From Candidatus Omnitrophica bacterium 4484_49 (lineage in GTDB: Bacteria; Omnitrophota; Gorgyraeia; Kaelpiales; Kaelpiaceae), in contig NATI01000005.1 in the NCBI GenBank assembly GCA_002085265.1, positions 1-19,161 of the forward strand: DNA of 19,161 nucleotides, read 5' to 3'. Shown piece by piece: positions 13,760 through 19,161 of this stretch (position 1 is its first letter; every line of letters starts with the position of its first letter). The translations under genes were made by a program, and so were the position numbers. The notes below the pieces were generated by a model. That model worked only from the letters and a program-made list of their open reading frames with translations, had not been told where the DNA came from and made no database searches.

Positions 13760-15972
13760 CCCTCCTTCTTTCAAGACTAAAAGCAAAATCCTGGTATCAG
13801 GGCAATATCCTGGAGGTTAAAACCATTCCTCCCCGCCCCGCGGTGTATACAGAAATGGATATGGAACTCTCATATCCGATTAGGAAATTCCTGGACTCCA
13901 GAGGTATTTCCCGATTTTATAACCATCAAGCACAGATGATTGCCGAAATTCTGAATAATCGGAATGTAATTATCACTACATCCACATCTTCTGGGAAGAC
14001 GTTGGGGTATCTAATCCCCATCCTTGAGGAGATTTGTAGAAATCCTTCTTCACGAGCACTCCTTATATACCCTCTGAAGGCATTGACTAACGACCAGTAC
14101 AGACTTCTCCAAGAGATAAAGGAGTTGAGTTTTAAAGCCGGGATTTATGATGGAGATACTCCCGGTGAAAAACGTCCCCAGATCAGAGAACATGCCAATG
14201 TAGTGTTGACCAATCCCTATGAACTCCATCAAATACTACCTTATCATTACAAGTGGAGTAATTTCTTCCGGAACTTGAAGTTTATAATATTGGATGAGGC
14301 TCATACCTACAAAGGTATTTTTGGTTCCAACATAGCAAATCTTATCTTCCGACTTAAAAGGGTTCTTAAAAATTATTCCGCACATCCTCAATATATACTT
14401 TCCACTGCCTCTATAGGCAATCCAGTAGAGTTTGCGGTTAAGCTTGTGGGTGAGGTTTTTGTCCATATCGGTATAAACCAGGATGGCTCTCCTCAGCCCC
14501 GTAAAGACATTGTTCTGTGGAATACGACAAGTTCCCCGATTTCCTCTCTCACACAGGCCAGGGAAATAATTCAGGAGTTAATCAAACTTGACCTTAAAAC
14601 ATTGTGTTTTTTGAAAACCAGAAGAAATGTGGAACTGCTATGTTCCTGGATGGGAGAATACAGAGATGTGGTATCTGCATATCGTGCAGGATATTTACCC
14701 GGAGTGCGTAGAGAAGTGGAGAGGAGGTTGAAATCTGGAGAGTTAAAGGCGGTCCTGGCAACCAATGCTCTGGAGTTGGGAATTGATATAGGGATGCTGG
14801 ATGCGGTTTTAATTTTAGGTTTTCCAGGAAGCGTATCTTCTTTCTGGCAGCAGGCGGGCAGAGCAGGGAGAAAGGGGAACCCTGCTATTATTTTTTATCT
14901 GGCTTTACAAGATGTGCTGGATCAGTATCTCGTAACCCACCCTGAGGTGTTACTTGACCCTGTTTTTGAAAAATTAAATGTTACCCCTGATAACCCTTAC
15001 ATCTACAGCAGACATCTGCTCTGTGCCGCTAGTGAATTGCCGCTCACAAAAGAAGAACTGAATCCTCAGGGCAGAGAGGTCTTAAAAAGTCTATCTCAGG
15101 CTGGCATTGTGGGCGAAAGTCCTCGAGGTTATATTTATATTGGTGGAGGCAGACCCCAGGCTTTTGTATCTCTGGAGAACATTTCTCAAGATGTGGTCCA
15201 GATAGTGGTGGCGGGAAGAATCTTGGAGATTATAGATTATCAGCGAGCACTGCGAGAAGTTTATCCGGGGGCAGTTTATCTTAACCAGGGTAGAACCTAC
15301 ATTATCGAATCCCTTGATTTGGATAAAAGGAGAGCAATCGGAAGAGAAGAGAGAGTGGATTATTATACTCAGGTGATGGAAGAAGAGGATGTCTCCATCC
15401 TGGAGGCTAGAGATAGTAAACGCAGGGAATTTTTAAGTATAAACTTTGGATACTGTCAGATAAAACAGACAATCTTGGGATATAAGGTTAAGAAAGGAGA
15501 TGAGGTCCTGGCTTACAGGGAATTAAATTTACCCCATCTGGAGTTTACCTCTGCAGGTATCTGGATAGAGATAGATGAAGAGGTGGAAAGAGTTGTTTCT
15601 GGTGAGTTTGATTATCCCGGCGGGCTTCATGCCCTGGAACACCTCCTCGTGGGGCTTGCTCCTCTTGTGGCTTCCTGTGATAGAGGAGACCTTGGGGGAA
15701 GGGCTTATCCTTTATATCCTCAGATTGGGAAACCATGTATATTCATATTTGAAGCCTTCCCGGGCAATGTTGGTATTGTTGAAAATTTATATTCCAGGAT
15801 AGAGGAGTTTTTAGAAATGGCATTTATCCGTATTAAAGAATGTCATTGTCACAGTGGCTGCCCTTCCTGTGTCCTATCTCCTAAGTGCGGGAGTAATAAT
15901 CAGCCAATGGATAAACACTGTGCCAGATTTATTCTGGATTTACTTTTTGAGCGACAATTACGTCTCCGATAA
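13750..15972 (+). CDS. mrfA: MrfA-like (YprA) DEAH-box helicase with DUF1998 zinc domain
   Basis: A 740-aa superfamily 2 helicase, close to the length of B. subtilis MrfA (about 750). Motifs in order: Walker A T-S-S-G-K-T (79-84), L-D-E-A-H (D182-H185), S-T-A-S (218-221), A-T-N-A-L-E-L-G-I-D-I-G from residue 337, and Q-Q-A-G-R-A-G-R-K-G from 367. The C-terminal DUF1998 domain has a Cys set C698, C700, C704, C707, C713 and C724, including G-C-P-S-C, expected to bind zinc. MrfA unwinds DNA 3' to 5' and is thought to act with the MrfB exonuclease on crosslinked or adducted DNA. It overlaps mrfB by 10 bp and is the last gene of the operon. Its last 44 bp overlap the convergent GT-C gene, so no intergenic terminator is present. 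Confidence 0.9.
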   Translation: MSLTLLLSRLKAKSWYQGNILEVKTIPPRPAVYTEMDMELSYPIRKFLDSRGISRFYNHQAQMIAEILNNRNVIITTSTSSGKTLGYLIPILEEICRNPSSRALLIYPLKALTNDQYRLLQEIKELSFKAGIYDGDTPGEKRPQIREHANVVLTNPYELHQILPYHYKWSNFFRNLKFIILDEAHTYKGIFGSNIANLIFRLKRVLKNYSAHPQYILSTASIGNPVEFAVKLVGEVFVHIGINQDGSPQPRKDIVLWNTTSSPISSLTQAREIIQELIKLDLKTLCFLKTRRNVELLCSWMGEYRDVVSAYRAGYLPGVRREVERRLKSGELKAVLATNALELGIDIGMLDAVLILGFPGSVSSFWQQAGRAGRKGNPAIIFYLALQDVLDQYLVTHPEVLLDPVFEKLNVTPDNPYIYSRHLLCAASELPLTKEELNPQGREVLKSLSQAGIVGESPRGYIYIGGGRPQAFVSLENISQDVVQIVVAGRILEIIDYQRALREVYPGAVYLNQGRTYIIESLDLDKRRAIGREERVDYYTQVMEEEDVSILEARDSKRREFLSINFGYCQIKQTILGYKVKKGDEVLAYRELNLPHLEFTSAGIWIEIDEEVERVVSGEFDYPGGLHALEHLLVGLAPLVASCDRGDLGGRAYPLYPQIGKPCIFIFEAFPGNVGIVENLYSRIEEFLEMAFIRIKECHCHSGCPSCVLSPKCGSNNQPMDKHCARFILDLLFERQLRLR

Positions 15973-17428
15973 TATCAGGGTAACTTCCCAGGGTATACTT
16001 TCTGATTATATGCTCGGGCAGCAGTGAGATTGTGTGAAATCTCTTAATTATTCGATAAGGCCCTTTGTTCATAAAAATTCTCTGAATTGGTATGCGATCT
16101 TGTCCAATTTTGTGATAGATATGATAAGGAGTGGAGTCAAATGGGTGAGAAATAGAACGTATATACCTCCTGTAGTATCTTTCGTGAAGTATGATGTAGT
16201 CTGCTCCTGTAATAGAAGGTGAGACTCTATATAAGTAGTAAAACTCGGATGGTTTAAAATATCTGTTGAGATAGATTTCAGTTCCTGGAGGTATATGAGA
16301 GGTTATCCAGTAAAATGCCTTTTGGCGATTTTCATGCCAGAAATTATACTCTATACCTACTGCTCCAATGTAGAGGTAGAGAATAACAACAAATGGTATT
16401 TTAAATGATTTCAGCCTACTTATTATCAATCCTCCTAACATAGCCCAGAAGGGTAACAGGGGTAAGAGATAACGATCGAATGGCACATCTATTAAGAATA
16501 AGCTCGTTGTATAAACAGTGACTGGGAGAGTTATACATATTTTAGAAAATAGTGTCTGAGAGCCAGATATAAAGGTTTTCAGCCCTTTGATTCCCAAAAT
16601 AAACAATGGTAACGTAACCGACACTATTATACTTAGAGGGATTACTATAAGATTGTATATATCTTTGTGGTCAGGGATTACATTCAATAAATCTTTTTGG
16701 AAATTTTTCATAATTAATTGAATGTCCTGCATTCTTAAATACAGTCCGTTAACTACATAAAAAAATAAAGAGGTGAATAAAAAATATATTATAAGTGAAT
16801 ACAGAACTTTTCTTCTATTTTGCATCGCGATTAACAAAAGAGGGGGAATAAGTATTACCAGATTCCCTGTCATGCTTAATCCCAGAGCAGTACAAATACT
16901 CAAAATAAATATATGAATAAAGATGAGCGCCTTTGTTCGGAATAAAATTGTCAGATATATGATGAGATAGAGATAGAAAGTGTTGCCTATGTTAGCGAGG
17001 CTAAGATGGCTGTAGATGTTTAAAAGAGGGAATCCTCCAGCTATAATCACGGAGTATATGGCTTCTTTTTCTCCCCAGATGTTAACACATATTAAGAAAA
17101 TAATTCCCAATAAACTTAATCCATAGACAAGAGCTAATACTCTGCCTAGAATTAAATTCTTTTTTATAGAGAGAGGTTTTATATGCAATAACTTGGCTAA
17201 AACTGCGACTTGAGTAGAAAAACCTAAAGTATGATAACAAGGTGTATATTTTTTTAATGCAATCTCTACAGTTCTTCTGATATATTCCCGCTCATCATGC
17301 TCAAACCATTCTAATTTTGTCCCTGGATAGGGATTCACTCCCCACATTAATCCCGAGGCTTTTAAAATTACAGACACGCCTATAAAAATTTTTAGAATAT
17401 TATTTTTTGCCAACGCTTTCATTTTCAA
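15929..17428 (-). CDS. GT-C superfamily-like membrane glycosyltransferase (PMT/ArnT-type)
   Basis: A polytopic protein of 499 aa from the TTG at 17428, or 497 aa from an ATG two codons later (17422), which I consider the likelier start. No Shine-Dalgarno precedes either. The first extracytoplasmic loop after transmembrane segment 1 holds E-H44-D45-E46, the acidic position at which GT-C enzymes use a catalytic Asp/Glu. About 9-10 hydrophobic segments follow up to residue 365, then a roughly 130-residue soluble C-terminal domain rich in Tyr and Arg. GT-C enzymes take sugars from polyprenyl-phosphate donors and act outside the cytoplasmic membrane. The acceptor is unknown. It lies 27 bp downstream of another membrane protein of similar design and overlaps the 3' end of mrfA by 44 bp. 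Confidence 0.65.
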   Translation of the reverse strand: MKMKALAKNNILKIFIGVSVILKASGLMWGVNPYPGTKLEWFEHDEREYIRRTVEIALKKYTPCYHTLGFSTQVAVLAKLLHIKPLSIKKNLILGRVLALVYGLSLLGIIFLICVNIWGEKEAIYSVIIAGGFPLLNIYSHLSLANIGNTFYLYLIIYLTILFRTKALIFIHIFILSICTALGLSMTGNLVILIPPLLLIAMQNRRKVLYSLIIYFLFTSLFFYVVNGLYLRMQDIQLIMKNFQKDLLNVIPDHKDIYNLIVIPLSIIVSVTLPLFILGIKGLKTFISGSQTLFSKICITLPVTVYTTSLFLIDVPFDRYLLPLLPFWAMLGGLIISRLKSFKIPFVVILYLYIGAVGIEYNFWHENRQKAFYWITSHIPPGTEIYLNRYFKPSEFYYLYRVSPSITGADYIILHERYYRRYIRSISHPFDSTPYHIYHKIGQDRIPIQRIFMNKGPYRIIKRFHTISLLPEHIIRKYTLGSYPDIIGDVIVAQKVNPE

Positions 17429-17455
17429 TTTAATAAAAAATTTTTAAAATCTTTG

Positions 17456-19141
17456 CTAAATTTGACATTTGTGGTCAAAATGTGGCATAAATGTAATAGA
17501 GGGCTTGGCTACGGGTGGGGGACTAAAAAATGCCTTTGCAGGGATTAAAAAATAGGGGCCAGAGTTAAATTCTGCTTTTTTTAAGTACTTGAGTATCACA
17601 AAATTATATCTCTTTGTTTCTGTTATCATTTTAGTTATATATTTATTGAATGGCTCTATATATATATGAGGTTCTTTCCTATTAAGGATATAAGGGTTAA
17701 AAAATTTAATATTTACTACAATATAGTCGATATTGTATTTTTGAATAAGTTCCCTTATATTTTCAATCTCATGCGTATAATAGGCGTGGAAAAAATCCAA
17801 TGTTCGCGCTTTTACTATCATAAAATAATTTTTATACCAGGCCTGAGTCAATTCAAATTTGATGAGAACCTTTTTTTCTGCAAATGTTGAGATAGCATCT
17901 GCAACGTAAGGAGAAGCAGCGATAAATACATTGCACGGTTTTTTCTTTAGATATTCACATAGTTGCCTTTCCTCAATGGGGATATTTATCTGACACATTC
18001 CACGATAAATTTTGAGCCTGTTAAGGTTTAAATCCCAGATGAGTAGGTATATCACCCAGAAAAGGACCAATACTCTGAAAGGAATTAATTTTATGAACTT
18101 TAAAATAGAAATTACTCCTCGGGATAGCAACAGGGTCTGTAATGTTGGAAATAAGAAAAGGAGATATCTATCAGGCAGATAAAGGCGTATAAACAAAAAC
18201 TTCGCTAGTTCAAATAGAATAAAGCTGGTAATTATCATTGCCAGTATGATATACAGGCTATCCTTTTTTCTAAGTCTGAAGAGTTCCTCCAGCCCTAAAA
18301 GGACAAAAAAAGCAATTAAGGGATTTTTCGAGAATAGAAAGTTTTTAAGATATGACAGATATTTAGGAAATGGGAAATAAGGACTTCTACCGCCAGATTC
18401 AAATAAAGGATTGACAAGCATCTCCTTTTTGGTAAGTAAAGGTCCCAGGAATGAAGGCCGGTTTAAATATTTAACCCCTATAATTAATAATGACATCAAA
18501 ATAAATAGTGTCAACCAGTAAAAATCTTTTTTCTTCCATGGCAAATTTTTTTTGGTTAAGTATGTAAAGAGTAGATAAAATGCTGATACGCTACTTATAA
18601 GAGGCAAAAGCAAAGGATAGAATAAACTACCCAACAAAATAATTATAGCTATGATTTTCAAATTGCCTTTTTTTAAATAGATCAAAAATAAAAATAAAGC
18701 CGGGAAGGCAAACGACCTTCCAAACCCTCCTGGAAACATTCCCAGAGCAATAGGGATAAAGGAAAAAAATAGAGGAGAGACGAGAATTAGGAGGTTATTT
18801 TCTTCAATATAGAGCTGGCCTACTTTATATATCAAAAATGCCGCAGTACAAAAAAGAAGAACACCGAGAATTTTCCCTGCAAGTATCGGATCCCAGAGAT
18901 AAGTTAGAAAAAAATATACGAATTTAACTCCCCAGGGCCTTAAATATCGGGAGTATTCGGTATAAATGTCATTTGGAAATAACTGAGGATTGTGGAACTT
19001 ATTCATCCAAAAAGTGGCCTGAAACACATCATCGGCTATGCGGTATTTATCTACAAAAGTATCATATTGGGTATAAAGATAAATACTACCAGGAAGTAAT
19101 ATTGCGATTATTCCAAGGATGATATTTTTTCTTTTAACCAT
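17456..19141 (-). CDS. Polytopic membrane protein, GT-C-like
   Basis: A 561-aa protein with about 10-11 hydrophobic segments between residues 7 and 365 and a soluble C-terminal region of about 170 residues. After the first membrane segment, the loop has R-I-A-D37-D38-V-F-Q, the kind of acidic pair GT-C glycosyltransferases carry in their first loop, so a polyprenyl-phosphate-dependent glycosyltransferase is the best guess. Overall architecture matches its downstream neighbour, which it precedes by 27 bp on the same strand. Sequence similarity to a named family is not obvious to me. The ATG at 19141 is 20 bp from the window edge with no Shine-Dalgarno in view, so an earlier start outside cannot be excluded. 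The DNA looks more AT-rich than the rest of the window. Confidence 0.55.
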   Translation of the reverse strand: MVKRKNIILGIIAILLPGSIYLYTQYDTFVDKYRIADDVFQATFWMNKFHNPQLFPNDIYTEYSRYLRPWGVKFVYFFLTYLWDPILAGKILGVLLFCTAAFLIYKVGQLYIEENNLLILVSPLFFSFIPIALGMFPGGFGRSFAFPALFLFLIYLKKGNLKIIAIIILLGSLFYPLLLPLISSVSAFYLLFTYLTKKNLPWKKKDFYWLTLFILMSLLIIGVKYLNRPSFLGPLLTKKEMLVNPLFESGGRSPYFPFPKYLSYLKNFLFSKNPLIAFFVLLGLEELFRLRKKDSLYIILAMIITSFILFELAKFLFIRLYLPDRYLLFLFPTLQTLLLSRGVISILKFIKLIPFRVLVLFWVIYLLIWDLNLNRLKIYRGMCQINIPIEERQLCEYLKKKPCNVFIAASPYVADAISTFAEKKVLIKFELTQAWYKNYFMIVKARTLDFFHAYYTHEIENIRELIQKYNIDYIVVNIKFFNPYILNRKEPHIYIEPFNKYITKMITETKRYNFVILKYLKKAEFNSGPYFLIPAKAFFSPPPVAKPSITFMPHFDHKCQI

Positions 19142-19161
19142 CGGAACTGGGTTAAGTACAG

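Noticed and set aside
1..19161. CRISPR array, transposon ends, phage genes, toxin-antitoxin pair or diversity-generating repeats
   Set aside because: I looked for regularly spaced repeats, inverted terminal repeats and characteristic proteins on both strands and saw none. There is also almost no non-coding space to hold them.

Overview
The window is a dense stretch of chromosome from a bacterium. Protein-coding sequence covers about 98.6% of it. The only non-coding gaps are 50 bp (4550-4599), 166 bp (8899-9064, which holds a tRNA), 27 bp (17429-17455) and the last 20 bp. The DNA is AT-leaning. Heptosyltransferase-type GT9 enzymes, an ELM1-like protein, an AsmA-like protein and GT-C membrane enzymes suggest a two-membrane (Gram-negative-type) cell with a glycolipid or LPS-like envelope. 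A GH94 phosphorylase and a thiol-redox pair fit an anaerobic or fermentative life. The mix resembles an uncultured lineage such as Omnitrophota or a relative, but this is a guess from gene content; no marker gene here fixes the phylum. I saw no transposase, integrase, phage gene, CRISPR array or plasmid function.

Layout: (A) 1-4549 is an envelope glycosyltransferase block. On the + strand, the end of an ELM1-like gene overlaps a fused GT4-GT9 glycosyltransferase. On the - strand, a separate GT4 and a separate GT9 form a two-gene operon that runs tail-to-tail into the fused gene. (B) 4600-7077 (+) is a four-gene overlapping operon: alkyladenine DNA glycosylase, RNA m5C methyltransferase, MutT-like Nudix hydrolase and a small secreted CBM11-like protein. 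(C) 7078-8898 (-) is an AsmA-like membrane protein that abuts B tail-to-tail. (D) 8950-15972 (+) starts with tRNA-Glu(CTC) and continues into GH94 phosphorylase, a TlpA/ResA-like thioredoxin, CcdA, the exonuclease MrfB and the helicase MrfA. Every protein-gene junction there is an overlap or an abutment. (E) 15929-19141 (-) holds two GT-C-like membrane proteins, the second overlapping the end of MrfA by 44 bp.

Functional links: blocks A and E, and perhaps C, would build or transport envelope glycans and lipids. AAG, MutT and the MrfA/MrfB pair are all DNA or nucleotide repair functions, in two operons separated by one inverted gene. TlpA-like protein and CcdA form a classic electron-relay pair for extracytoplasmic disulfides.

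The most interesting points are the fused versus split GT4-GT9 pairs side by side, the back-to-back TATAAT boxes at 4550-4599 that predict leaderless mRNAs on both strands, the tRNA that appears to lead a protein operon, and the absence of any intergenic space for terminators at three convergent junctions. I found no clear evidence for a wholly new defence or mobile system.
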